55,640 nt of DNA from positions 1 through 55,640 of the forward strand of contig JAEUWP010000042.1 of NCBI GenBank assembly GCA_018524725.1, given 5' to 3'. Below are positions 23,364 through 37,936 of the stretch, in pieces. The DNA is from Podaxis mareebaensis. Taxonomy: Eukaryota; Basidiomycota; Agaricomycetes; Agaricales; Agaricaceae. Position numbers and translations under genes: made by a program. The notes under the pieces are model-generated. The model saw only the letters and a list, made by a program, of their open reading frames with translations. It searched no databases and was not told where the DNA came from. Every line of letters starts with the position of its first letter. The first letter of the stretch is position 1.

Positions 23364-24918
23364 TGTTTGATGAAATAAATAAACGGGGTCACCTGGTTTA
23401 CAAGATATGATATCATGGGGCCGCCGTAACGTACTTCGCAACACGTCTTGAAACGAAATCACGTCAGGCGCCGCTACTGCACAAGCTTGGCATCTCCAAA
23501 CGACGATACACTTGCAATAGCTTCGTTCGCTCGGATGTTTTCCCCACCGCTACCACAACTCAAACACATGGCTGTGTAGAGAACAGAAGTTCTTCGCAAA
23601 CCATGCTGGATGGAAGCGCAGGTTCCCGATGTCCGACCTTTTTCGGCCTTGCTCTCCGCACTCAAGAATAGTGTCGGTCTATCTCGTATCTCTACTCTCA
23701 CTGGGTGCGTCTACCTCAAAGATAAGATAGGAAACCCACTGACCCAGTCACATCGCACTCACTTGTATTTATACTCCAATGCTCCAAGATAAGGGCAGAA
23801 GTTCGTTGGCAACCTAATCAGTCCCCCAGAAACCATGCGAGATGGGCGTGGTCCAGGACCAACACTCGATCTCCCCTATCTGTACGTTCCTTTTATGTTG
23901 TCTCAAGCGTTATAGATGTTTACTTTACTGTTCTTAGCGCTTTGTGTCCGGCCAAGCTCATTTCCGAGAAGAGTTTCGCCATGTTTTCTCCTTTTGTCCC
24001 CAATCAGGCAGCCGTGTCGTGGATTGCGTATGCAGTTCTGTCAATTGACAACCATTTGCTAACGGTACTCGGTAGCGAATGTGCCGTGAATCCTACACCA
24101 ACAAGGCATCCGAATCATATCTCAAACATTGCTAAACATGGGCCGTCCGAATCTCCAACCCCCTTCCATGGTTCTAACTGCTCAGACGTGGGGGAGGGAC
24201 GATCACGCCTACGCCCTGAGGTGCCATCGTTTCATTTAACAAGAGACATGTGGCGAGAAGCAGGCAATGCCGTAGACTGGAGGCTGCGGGGTGCTCTACA
24301 CCACTGTTCGGAAAGTACCAGGAAACCGCTGATCAACCAGAATCCAAAGAGGATACGAAGGGAAGGATAGTGTTCTCACCTAGCACTCCGGCTTCCCCAG
24401 CTAAACATTAGATACTACAGGAGACTTCGTCGACCACAAGACCCCGACCGCTTTCCGTGGCCTTGTCTCTCGACTTTTTTAACTAATACATTCACTGATC
24501 CCCGCTTCTGCTGTCACTGAACCAGGAACCACAATGCGTGAGGTAATCCCACTCCTTGAGGCTTCGGCCTCTGAGCCTCACCTCCCAAACCGATCACGCC
24601 ACGATCGATTCACTGGTTTCACCCGCAATTCAGAATTAGACTTTTCCGACATCAATTCGACCAGCCCGCTCCTCATCCATGGGCATTTTTATCAGCACAG
24701 AACTACCATTGTCAATGTTCAAGACAAACAAGACAGGAATGGAACGAATTAAACGTAATGATACCGGGACTAAACCGCAGCTCGAAAAAGTTAGAGAGAT
24801 GGTAGAAACGCCGGAGTAAACGGGTGGAAGACGTCGTAGAAAAAGAAAGAAGAAACAAAATGACCAAGTGAGAAGAAAGGGACAGGTATCGCTACAACAT
24901 CAAGTCTGGCCTTACCCT
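23364..24918. other. Intergenic, possible small gene
   Basis: An ATG at 23835 (MRDGRGPGPTLDLPYL) is followed by a GT donor and, after ttcttag, by open frames to about 24370 that might be a plus-strand gene, but no frame is convincingly protein-like. A 72-codon frame at 24534-24752 (ending TTIVNVQDKQDRNGTN) also lacks support. The right end is the 3' UTR of calcineurin A. Confidence 0.3.
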
Positions 24919-27496
<2,578 letters not shown>

Positions 27497-27675
27497 TGTT
27501 GGGGCTGGAGTGGGTTATGAGACGAGGACGTGCTCGGTGTTTGAACAGCGAGGCTAGTGGATGTAGGAGAGAGAGAACTTGGAGTTGCTAGTGGGAGTGG
27601 AGGGGCGTGACGGGCGATCAGATGTTCCTAGCACAAATATGCCAATATATTCAGAAAATACTCTACATAATACTT

Positions 27676-28807
27676 TTACTGCCCGAAGTACCCAGACAGC
27701 ACATGCTTCGCTACATTGAACCCCAATAGCGACAGAATGTATGCAGTAAACAGCGGCAGCAGCGGAGACAATAGCAACTCAGACCGTACAAGGAAGGGCA
27801 ATGCTGTGTTTTGTCAGTACAAAACAGCAGTCTCGCGCTAATTTGCTTACCGCTAAAGCCGAGATAAATTCCGTAGGTATATTGAGCAAAACTGGCGACG
27901 TCAATCAGCACACTTGCGCAACAGCAGAGGCAAGGAGGCACCCACGCTGCCAGATAAAGAGTGTTGCCTAACCAAAGGCACACCCAGTTGTCTTTCAGGA
28001 CGATCGGAAGCAAAAGGAGTTGTGCGAGATAAAGTGTAAGGTATAAAGGAAAGAATGCGTTTGTGTGAACGTCAAATACATAGGCCCATTCTACAAAGGA
28101 GTCGGCGGGCGTTGAATGGGACGGCGGTGACAGTAACACTCGATTAGAGATAAACCTATCAAGCATATGAGCATGTTTTGGACACATAATTGGCACAACC
28201 GCGCACCATAGGATGGTTGCGATGGCAATTCCAGACAACAAGAAATCTCTGAGAATCATCAAAAGAATGAGATTCAAGGCACCCCACAACCCTAACTTGT
28301 ATACCACTGCCCATGCAATGGCGGCAACTGGGATACAGCATCAGACAGCGATAGATGGGGTCTAAAGTTCCGACATACCGGAGAGACATGCAGCGATGAG
28401 AACCAGGATGGCTGGGTCATCTCGTGCCCAAGTATTCTTGGTCTCTGAAGACGCAATATTTAAGCAAACGCTGAAGCGCAATGCTCTGCGAAATACGTAC
28501 GTTTGTGGAAGTAGACGTTGCGGTACCTACCCAGATTCCATTAGCCAAGCCCACGGTCTCGCCTAATGAACATACGCTCACACTCGTCGCGGTGCTAGAC
28601 ATAGATATGTCAGCTGCCATGCAGCCAGTTCAAAGTCCTAGCGTTTGAATGAGTGCCTGTATATCCAAACCCCCATAGGATAGGACGCACCATTTGTTGA
28701 AACCGGTGTAGGCGTTTGAAGATTACTGGTATACGAAACCTTCCCGCTGCCCGACTTGACATACCACCATCTTCTGTCGAGTAAGACGCGTTTGTTGGCA
28801 AGATCAT
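27676..28807 (-). CDS. GMH1: UNC-50 / Gmh1 family Golgi membrane protein
   Basis: Exons join in phase from ATG 28807 (or the internal Met at MSSRAAGRFR): IFKRLHRFQQM, then DFELAAWQLTYLCLAPRRV, YRNVYFHK, TKNTWARDDPAILVLIAACL, then FVEWAYVFDVHTNAFFP and a last exon ending ILSLLGFNVAKHVLSGYFGQ at 27676. These are the conserved stretches of UNC-50, a five-pass integral protein of the Golgi and ER. Known roles in animals and yeast include recruiting Arf GEFs of the GBF/Gea type and receptor trafficking. The last exon is read across a 55-nt intron with a GTAAGC donor. The promoter is shared with the WW-domain gene starting at 29015, 207 bp away. Confidence 0.9.
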
Positions 28808-29014
28808 CGCATCTGGTGCCCTGATTCGTCGGAATATAGCCAGCGTAGAAAACTAAAAAGACAGCAGGCTTGTGTTTTGTGACCATGACGTTCTCGGTGC
28901 TGGCAGGGGATGTCGGAGTTAAAATAATCAGGCGGAGCATGAATGGTCGCAACAGCATCACAGACAAAGGCTGGATCTGAATTCTCTACAGCACTCTCGT
29001 ACATCCGTCACCAA

Positions 29015-32000
29015 ATGGCTGAAGAAGATAACGAGGTTCTCGACTGGGGAAATGAAGGTATGGAGCGCTCATCGCTGCCCTCAGTACTCAGTGACCATGC
29101 GCTGACCAAAATGCTTCAGACGACGTTGTTTCCTTGGGCGACGAGGACGAGCGATATACTCAAGAGGATCTCGCCCTGCCGCCACAGAATGGCAATTTGG
29201 ACGCTCCTGTCTCCAACACGGTTGCAACTCCTCCCAGACCTCCTTCGCCTCTACCTCTGAGCAGCGATATATCAACTGCTACCCCAGATCAGAAGTCGAA
29301 TACACCAACACGACAGCCGGCGCCCTCCGCGGAGTCTTCCAAGTCAACATCGACACCACTTCCTCAGGCATCCCATAAGCTTCCAATTCCTCCTAGAATG
29401 ACCCATGCGCTCCCTCCAAAGCCGGTCACGACAAACATTCCCTACGTGCCCCCTTCCGACCCCTCTATCGTAGAAGCGACAGCCATGGCCTCTAGACCCA
29501 AAAAAGGCGACAACACTGGCCAAAATCTGAAAAATGGATCTCGTTACGATCATATTGGACCCCTTCCAGCGCCATGGGAAATTCGCATACCTAGAAGCGG
29601 TGAAGGCCACTATTATCACAATAACCAGAGCGGCCTTACGCAATGGAATCGTCCTGTAAGCCTCTTTCACCTGGACTTCTCTGTGCACCACGCGATTCGC
29701 GTTGGCAGCAAACATCCACCGCTCGCCTACCCACCATCAATATCTGACGTCTTCTCTTCCGCAGTCAACCCCCACTCCCACAGATCCACCACCTCTTTCT
29801 CATGATGATCGCCACTACAGGCCAAGTGGTGATAGATATGCGCCCGCTTCTGGAAGACGCTATGAGTCGTCTGCAGATGCGTCAGATTCCCGCCACGACC
29901 GCCATTATCCGGGTACCTCTACACGTTCTCCTCCAAGAGGCCGTGACCGTTCAAAGTCTACTTCTCCAGGACGTGATTCTCGTTCTCGCGGTAGTCAACG
30001 TCCTGCTAGAGGGCGTGCGAGTACTAAAACTAATGGCCCTCAAAGGGAGCTTCATGTTGCGGATCTATCAAAGGATGAAGACCGCCATTGGGTTCCATCC
30101 CCGTCCCCCAACAATCAGACAAGAAGTGCTCGGCGGTGGCACCGTTCCCGGAATCATTCCACTGACGGCCGCGTAGTAGATTCTGGTTCTGAGGATGCTG
30201 GACAGCTGCCTCCTCAAAGGGAAAGCAGTACAAGGGGTTACAATCGTGACAGGGAACGTCCATGCACATCATCTGAATATTCGAATCACACCATATCCAC
30301 ACCAAGTACGTTATCAACCCCCTTCCAGTTTCCTCATCTCCACCTCGTATATGCGACGCCAATGTTAGTGTCGTAACCTTGGGCGGATCTGAGGCTGATC
30401 CTGCATGGCACGTTTTGCGTTGCCCAGCCCTGGGCCCGCGATTTTCTGGTCTCCGTATCCCATCATGGACTTCCTTCATCCTCTCTGGTCTCTCCGAATC
30501 TCAGCGTCTGGTTCTTAACATCCTCTCTTGGTATTTTTATAGGACCTGCTACACCTCCATCCAGAGATGATCGCAACATTATCTACGAAGCAAAGGGTGA
30601 GGTCCAGAGACGAGAGGTCTTCGAAGAGCGTCGTCGGAGCCCTAGTCCGACGATCGATCAGAGTCCTCCCCCGCTTAGTCGCAGGGAACGACCTTCACGT
30701 TTTGGACCCGGTCTTCCATCGGCTTTGGAACGGCCAAACGGGCTACCTATGAAGCCTGCAACTGCACATGACGATCGTTCTGGAGAGTTCAAACATGCTA
30801 ATAATGAGCGACAATACGACAAACGCATGGATCAGGATAGGCGATACGACAACCCAGCTTCGCGGGATCCGACATATACCGCCCCGGCCAGCCGTTCCCC
30901 AGTTCAAGCTAGGGAATCTGATCGATCGTGGATTCCTCCAGCTAATGGCGGGAGAGGCAGGGCTTCATCCGTATCCGAGAACCTGTCCTCATCATCATGT
31001 GCGTATAGTGTTATGCAGTATTCTGATTATCTCAAATGTCTGTTCAGCGCGAAAGAGGCAGCCTTTACCTCCGCAAGAGGCTGAATTCCGAGGGATAGCC
31101 AAGTCAAAATCTGCTGTATATTCTGATTCTGTTGTTCAACGTCCCAGAGATGCGTCCAGGTCCCCTGCGATAACCTTCCATAGTCGAGAGAAGCCAGAGA
31201 AGGACGTCGCCACGCCTGCACCGCGTTCGTACCCAAGGCGAGACGATACACGTGACCCGGGTTACAGTCAACCACCACCCCGTGAACCCGTTCCCGTCGA
31301 CTACGAAAGGGATTACCACAACCCTGAGAGGGCAAGACCTCGGCAGCATCACAGCGACCAGAATGACGCAGATAGGGGTTACGATACGCCAGCGGGCCCT
31401 CCCTCCATCGACGCCCGCGGAGGCTACCAAGAACGCGAGCGCGACCCACCTTCAAAGCCTCGTGCGATGCAGGGCCCTGCCATTACCTCGACAAATGCAT
31501 ACACTGTCGCGGGACCTTCGAGCATCCCCTCGAATCTCACAAACAGATATCGCGACAGACCTTCGCCTCCCCACCTTTCCACGAGTGACTCGAGACGAGA
31601 TGTGGATGCGCGCACGAATCCGCCACCAGGTGCTTGGCTTGAAAGGGAGGAAGAACGGATATACACTCCCCTTGAACATCCAGTAAGTCGTGGTCTCTTC
31701 ATCACTCATTAACACTTGCGCTAATATGGACCCAGCCCTCGCGCGAGCCTCGTGGAAGACTCGCTCCCGCTTCTAGCGCGAATAGTGTACCAATTGGTGC
31801 GCGGAGAGCGTTCCCTGTTGTCGAGCCTGCCGCCAATGATTATGCATCTGGCGTATCAGGTAATCGCTACGAAAGATCTTCCTATAGTGATGCTCCTTTG
31901 CGTTCAGCGAGGAATTATGACGAAGAGTATCCAAGATCTTATCCTGGGCCTGAGCCGGTCCCGGAGTTCCGCCAGAATTATCCTAGGGTATGCAAATTTC

Positions 32001-33311
32001 GCTCGATTGGGGCCCTGTTAGTTAACAAAGGCGTAGGTTCCTCGCGAGGATTCATACTTGCAAGTAAACCCGGGTGACCGGGGCCGGCGAGTCCAAAAAG
32101 TTGAGGTGAGTACTCCTTTCGCATTCTTTCGTAGTTGAACCTAATCCCTTGCAGGCTGCTCCACGAGGCCCAATTCCCCTGGCAAGTTCTGAAGCTGACA
32201 ATGCAGGACGCCAACATCCACGTCGGTTCTCACCTATGGGCAGAAACGTACGTTCAGTTTTCCTCTCTTAGTTTTGGTTGACGATACATAATTCTTTCTT
32301 CGTCAGTCTCGTCTTGATCAGGAGCTGCTGTCAGATCCGCCGCTCTCAAAGACTTGGCCGGCCAATTACAACACGTCGCCGCGAGGTCGATATACTAACG
32401 ATCTCGCTCGTGATGCTACACCGCCGCCAATGTCCCGGGAGTCGTCGTTTACTTCGCCTCAATGGGATCTTCCATCATCTTCCCATGAACCACCTCCACG
32501 GAGTACGGACTACCGTGATTCACATGGATATCGCGACTCTTCACCTCGTAGCTCACGGATGGATGTGGACATCCCTCTCAGCAAACAAGCGCAGGGAGTT
32601 TTGGGTCCACATAACGCCCCCGCAGTTGAGCACTACCGACATAAAGAGGCTGGCTCGGAAGGCTCGACACGAACTCCGCTACCACCACCACCTCGCGTAG
32701 GCAATCGCCGAGATCAAGTATCATACTCTCCTGACACAGGGCGGGCGCCAGTTGCGGATGTGTCAATGGATAGCATCGGACGCGGCAGTGGCCGAGCAAA
32801 ACGGGATCTGACCAACGCGTCGTTCGACGGGAACTCGAACCAGCGAGCTGAGCGACCGCGGATGTTGAACGAACGCATTTCAGGACTTCCTCCTCCTGAA
32901 GGGCGAGGTGGTCGCAAGCAACCACAAGGAATCCGTCAAAATAATGGATACAATGGTGAGCCTGATGCCTTCGAGCCTCACTTCCCGGAACGCGTCAACA
33001 CGCGACAAGATGATCACGCACCTTCACCTGCGAAGACGTTCGAGCAGCGCTTGGACCTTGTCAGCAGACCCCCGATGTCCAGAGGAGCGTCTCTGCTCTC
33101 ACGTATTTCTCGTGGGAGTGACGACGTCCAGCCTCCACCGCCGTCACTACGAGATCGTGTGCAGATCGGTACCAAGCGGGACCGGGATGATATGGCCAGG
33201 GGCCATAACGCAGACCCACCGTTTGAGACTGATGATGGCGAAACCGATCTCGCTGGGGGAAGGAAAAACCGGAAACGTCGACGTGGTCGGCGCGGTGGAG
33301 CGCCATCATAG
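29015..33311 (+). CDS. Large disordered WW-domain protein, Arg/Ser/Pro-rich
   Basis: About ten exons. It begins MAEEDNEVLDWGNE, acidic, joined to DDVVSLGDEDERYTQEDL. One WW domain lies near residues 150-180 (LPAPWEIRIPRSGEGHYYH...GLTQW), with both signature tryptophans and a tyrosine-rich strand. The remaining 1,000 or so residues are low-complexity: RS and RD dipeptides, many Pro, and repeated DR/YR/ER clusters of the kind found in RNA-processing proteins. Near the C-terminus stand SLLSRIS and SLRDRVQ, and a highly basic end (RKNRKRRRGRRGG) that should act as a nuclear signal or RNA-binding tail. A nuclear role in transcription or mRNA processing is inferred from composition; no precise orthologue is recognised. 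The exon borders in the middle are approximate. Confidence 0.8.
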
Positions 33312-33695
33312 AAATTGCCACCTACTCTCCTCTCCATCTCTTTCTCTCTCCAGATGGTTTCTGCTGTCCATATGTGCAGTCATCCACTTCGTTCCCATTC
33401 TTATACAGGATTCGTCTCTCACACTTACCTCATTCATGCCCCCACCCCTGTCTTGTGTCCTCCATCCCCTAGTGTGTAGCAACATCCCGTCGGGTTTTGG
33501 GTTACTCGACATCAGGTCTTCGTCTTTCATGTGTATAACTATAATCTATCAATCCTCTTCCCACAAATCAGCTCCCTCATTGTGTCCGCACTTCTCATCC
33601 CTCGGCGATCAGACCTTCCTACTCATGACGCGACGGCTCGCCATGCTATCAGGGTCCTGAGCCCACCGCGACATTGTCAAGACACACCATTCATT

Positions 33696-35590
33696 CTATT
33701 CATTGACGTGTCTACTAGCTAACATAGGTTGTAACCGGGCAAGGGCGTTATCGTCCCAGTGGTGCTCTACGTAATCAAGATCCTCTCTCGGATAGAACCA
33801 CTCCAAGACCAAAAAGAAGACGCAGTCGACCAGCAAGATTATCGTATATATCGGTCCTGCAAAAGGGCCCAGATCCATTGTCCTGATTCATTGTACATGC
33901 AGCTCAGCTTTCATTCTCCCGGGTTCAGAAATTCCAGATTCCGACATACCTCTTGATACGTTCCAGTAACTCTACCTGATGCGACTGCATGACCGCGCTG
34001 TAAACCTTTTCGGTTCTCATGGCAATTTGTCGCCAATCATAGAAAGTCTTCACGCGTCCGTGGGCTTTTATTGGGTCATGTTTCCCTGCTGCGACGATTG
34101 TGATGGCTTCGGAGATTGCACGGAAGACATCTGCCGAAAAGCCAAACCCATACATCAGTAATGCAGCCTAACGTCTATCACTCGTCATAACCTGACGAGT
34201 TCATTCTGAGATATCCCACTCTCGACGACACGCACCATCCGCTTCTGGCTCTGCGAAACTAATCATGTCCTGCGGCAGAATTTCTGGCACACCTCCCACT
34301 CTGGTTGATACGACATATAGGCCTGCGCAGGCTGCTTCTAGAATGGCAATTCCGAAAGATTCTGTCAAGGATGTATTCATAAATATTGTTCCACGGGACA
34401 AGACCTATTGAAGTTTCTGCATTGGAACGAGACGCTATGATTGGTTATAGCGGCTCACCGAAAGCACATCGCTGTGACGAACAGCACCTAGAAGCTCGAT
34501 CCGGTCTTGCAAGAGGTGCTTTTCGCGCATTTGGAGAAGATCAATAAGTTTAGGACCATCACCTCCTGCCGCGTCAAAGTTCATGCCCAGCCCGCTAGAC
34601 TTCTATAGTCAGGGATTGAACTTACCAATAACGAACCGCACGTTTGGGAACGCAGCGCAGATCCGAGGAGCGGTCGCGACTAGCAGGTCGACGCCTTTGC
34701 GATATGCGAGCCTCGATAGGACGATGATCGTGACTATAGGTACGTCAGTCTTTCGGGTTGTCTCTATGCCGAAGTGCAAAAGAACACACTAATTTCGCTT
34801 GGCTCCGAGGGACGTGGTTCGAACTGTTCTGCGACGATGGCGTTCGGAATCACGTAGACGTTTCGTCGAACTGAAAGCTTGGTAGGATCATCTCTGTCCT
34901 TCTCGAATAATTGGCCACGTAGGACCGTGTTCTCTCGTCTGCATAGCTGTATTAGCTTACAGCCAATATAAGATTTGAGTAGTGGAATTGTCTACATACC
35001 CAGTGTGAGAAACGCAGATGACTGCGTCCACGTTCTTGAGTGTGCCAACAAGAAGTTTGTTGGTGAGAATGCTGGCTGCATCCTCAAAGCCGAAGAGACT
35101 GTGATCGGTGAATACCGTGCGGATACCCATGAGATGCGAATGGAGGATGCCTTCGTGGCCGATGGATGATAAACTGGCATGTGCATGGATCAATTGTATG
35201 TGTTCGCGCAGGAGGATAGTCCTAAGGTAAGGTAGGGAAGTGAAGAAGTTTGGGAGCGTGGCTGAGGACGCAATGGGTATGAAGGGTATATGATATACTT
35301 TGAGCGAAGGAAGGAGCCAGCGAATGCCAACGCGGTCCGGTTTATGTCCATGGGTAATCACAATAACCTTCGTTGCGTTGCATGAGACGTGCTCTAGGAT
35401 CAGCAGAGTTAACAGAACGTACCTTGTGACCTCTTCGTATGAGTTCCGTGCTTAGCATGTATATGTGATTCTCTACTCCTCCTACATCGGGATGGAAGAA
35501 ATCTGATATCATGCTGAGGTTCTTTAGCAAATTTCGTGCCCAGTATTCAAGGACGCGAGCAGTCACGCACGCGATTGCGAGTCGTTCCAT
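33696..35590 (-). CDS. GPI3: GPI-GlcNAc transferase catalytic subunit, PIG-A/Gpi3
   Basis: ATG 35590 leads to MISDFFHPDVGGVENHIY, the conserved start of PIG-A/Gpi3. Then come VITHGHKPDRVGIRWL, HAHASLSSIGHEG, TDHSLFGFEDAASI, VDAVICVSHT, ENTVLRG, VYVIPNAIVAEQF, VLSRLAYRKGVDLL, FVIGGDGPK and GAVRHSDV. The GT4 EX7E motif (ESFGIAILE) follows, with STRVGGVPEIL. The last exons give ERIKRTMDLGPFAGPIYTII and a single C-terminal membrane segment (ILLVDCVFFLVLEWFYP), ending at 33696. It transfers GlcNAc from UDP-GlcNAc to phosphatidylinositol on the cytosolic face of the ER, the first step of GPI-anchor synthesis, in a complex with Gpi1, Gpi2, Gpi15, Gpi19 and Eri1. Confidence 0.95.
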
Positions 35591-36344
35591 CCTTCATTTG
35601 GATTAAAGTTTCTGAGGAGAAATAGGTAGGGTCGGGCTGTGAATATTAAGCAGTTCAGGCGAAGTTGCCAGCGGAAAAAAGGATTGTCGTTTGTTAATCA
35701 ACCATACGATTAAGACAAGTGGGATGCTGTAGAACGAGGCGAGATGCCTTCGGGACCGGTTGAGTAGCCGGTATTTGGCAAAGTGCTCTTGAACAAACAA
35801 GGAAGCTTAATTGCATTCCTCGTCCAGAAGAGTTGGCAACCAAAGAAGGAATAATCTAAGCACATGTAATCTCCATTCCATTCATCAGAAACCCCGGCTC
35901 GAAGACAAATTCGCATGTCAAATACACAACTCGAAGCTGCACGGCGTAAAGGATGCATCCAAACTGACTTCAACAACCCGGAGCAAGCTCGAGACGGAGG
36001 GACAATCTGTCGACAACTGGGAAGAGTATAACACTGGACACATATCAGGTACCTTCAATGTTGAATGGTTTTTCCTTTGCACATATGCTGGGTATTGATT
36101 AATATTGATTATTCATCTGATTTTCTGGCAACCTTTCCTTTTGGAAAACTTGGGGTCAGCATTCATACTCAGTAGTGCTTATTTTCCAAAGTGGTCTCAT
36201 GATCCACACCGAAATACACGATGTCCATTCCATCTGGAAAGTCATGAATGAAATTTAAAACATAGCCATGGCCCCTCGAAAGTGTTCTCCCGGTTATCCC
36301 TATTCTTCCTCGCTGCTGGCCCCCAACCGAGCTCGACCGCAACA
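35591..36344. promoter_or_regulatory. Shared upstream region of GPI3 and the hydrolase gene
   Basis: 754 bp lie between divergent starts. AT-rich tracts occur at 36088-36122. An alternative in-frame ATG for the hydrolase lies at 36282. No other gene is seen. Confidence 0.45.
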
Positions 36345-37754
36345 ATGCCCTTCGTCACAGTACCCACTAACAGCGGCCCTGTCGATTTTCACTACGAAAT
36401 TTCCACCCCAACGAACCACTCAGCGAGTGAGATCGACTCGAGCCTCCCAACGATCTTTTTCATCCATGCTGCGTATACCTCACATGAGATTTTCGAACGT
36501 GAGCCTATTCTCCTCCTTCCGGAATCTGATACATGTCTTATGCGTTTAATGTAGTTCAATTTTCCAGCCCCCAACTCCGGCAGTTCAATCTTGTCACTGT
36601 AGAAATGCGGGGGTATGGCGAGACGCGAGGAAGGATAGGAGAAGCAGCGTATACTCCTCGCGAATCGGCGGATGACGTCTGGAATGTGATGGTATGTTTT
36701 TCTGTGCGACAGAGTATCAGGGGTGTTGATCATGTGTTCCAGGAAGCACTCGCTCTGCCTCGCCTCCATGTCTTCGCCATCTCGATCGGCACTTCTATTG
36801 CTCTGGAACTTGCATCCCGGCACCCACAACGCATACTATCTATGACCTTGTGTTCACCATTGGCCCCGAAAGAGGTACTTCACGTTCCGACGTTGATGCA
36901 AGAAATTCTAAACCTGTTCTTGATCAGGACGAGGCTATCATGAATGGCCGGCTGGAAGTTCATGAGATCTGGAAGACGGCCCACACATTCAAAGGAGAAG
37001 GACCAACGGAAGTTCTCCTAGATATGGATGAGTCTTGCATACACGACGTGCTCATTGGTGCGGCGCAACTTTTGTTTAATAACCAAAGCAATAAGACGAT
37101 CGATAGGTGTGCCGTTCTCCAATCATATCATGTCTTATTGTAAGATATTGATGTTGGCCGATGCCATTTTTAGCATACTCGCACTCGCAATATCCAGAGC
37201 TAAACGCCTCTGGGCGGGGTCGAGGGCAAATATCCAAGAGGCATACAAGAGTGTTGTCGGATGGCATCTTGACAGACAACCTGTATCTGATGAACAGCTT
37301 CTGCAGGTACTCTCGTTCACTTCCTTGTCTTAATTTCATACCAATTCTCCTTTTATCTTTCAGATCACCTGCCCGGTGTCCATAGTCCATTTCCAACAAG
37401 ATATCGCCTACTCTGTGAAATTTGCGCACGATCTAGCTGCAAAGCTGAAATCAGCCGATGTCGTCCCTGTATACAATATCAAAGGTACCCATATTGGTAA
37501 TGTGACGAATGCAGCCGAGTATGTCCTTGCACATCATTCGTTATCCAGCTGAGTATCCGACTGAGTGTCCGTACAGAGTGAATACTGTTCTAAGACGAAC
37601 TGTGACGAGTGCAGAGTACAAGTCCAACCAAAGGTCGTTCCCAGATGTACTAGCAAATGCACAACTACTACATACACCTTTTACGGATCTCCTGGCGCCT
37701 TACATGCCCAACAGTGACGACGAAGACGATAGTCTACGTGACCTTGTTTATTGA
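36345..37754 (+). CDS. Alpha/beta-hydrolase fold protein
   Basis: About six exons, all phase-consistent. MPFVTVPTNSGPVDFHYEIS leads to a strand (TIFFIHAAYTSHEIFE), LVTVEMRGYGET, and the nucleophile elbow LHVFAISIGTSIALELA (A-x-S-x-G rather than G-x-S-x-G, Ser as nucleophile). After SMTLCSPLAPKE come helical cap segments, a strand with ITCPVSIVHFQQDIAYS (position of the acid), and NIKGTHIGNV, where His would complete the triad. A 58-nt intron (37519-37576) links to the last exon, ending SDDEDDSLRDLVY. Substrate unknown. The family is the broad fungal alpha/beta-hydrolase group with epoxide hydrolase, haloperoxidase and esterase relatives. An N-terminal extension from ATG 36282 adds 21 residues. 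Confidence 0.82.
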
Positions 37755-37936
37755 TGCTTTACTTTGATTTCATACTGTGCTATCAGCGTTTGACTTTCTA
37801 CACATTTTGCGGACCCCGAAATCATCATGTTGTCACTGGGTTTACAACGGTACTGTATATCATTTTTTCAATGCTTTTGGTAATAAATACACGAATGCAC
37901 AGGGTATAGTGAGGAAACGGGAAAGGAAACCAACGT

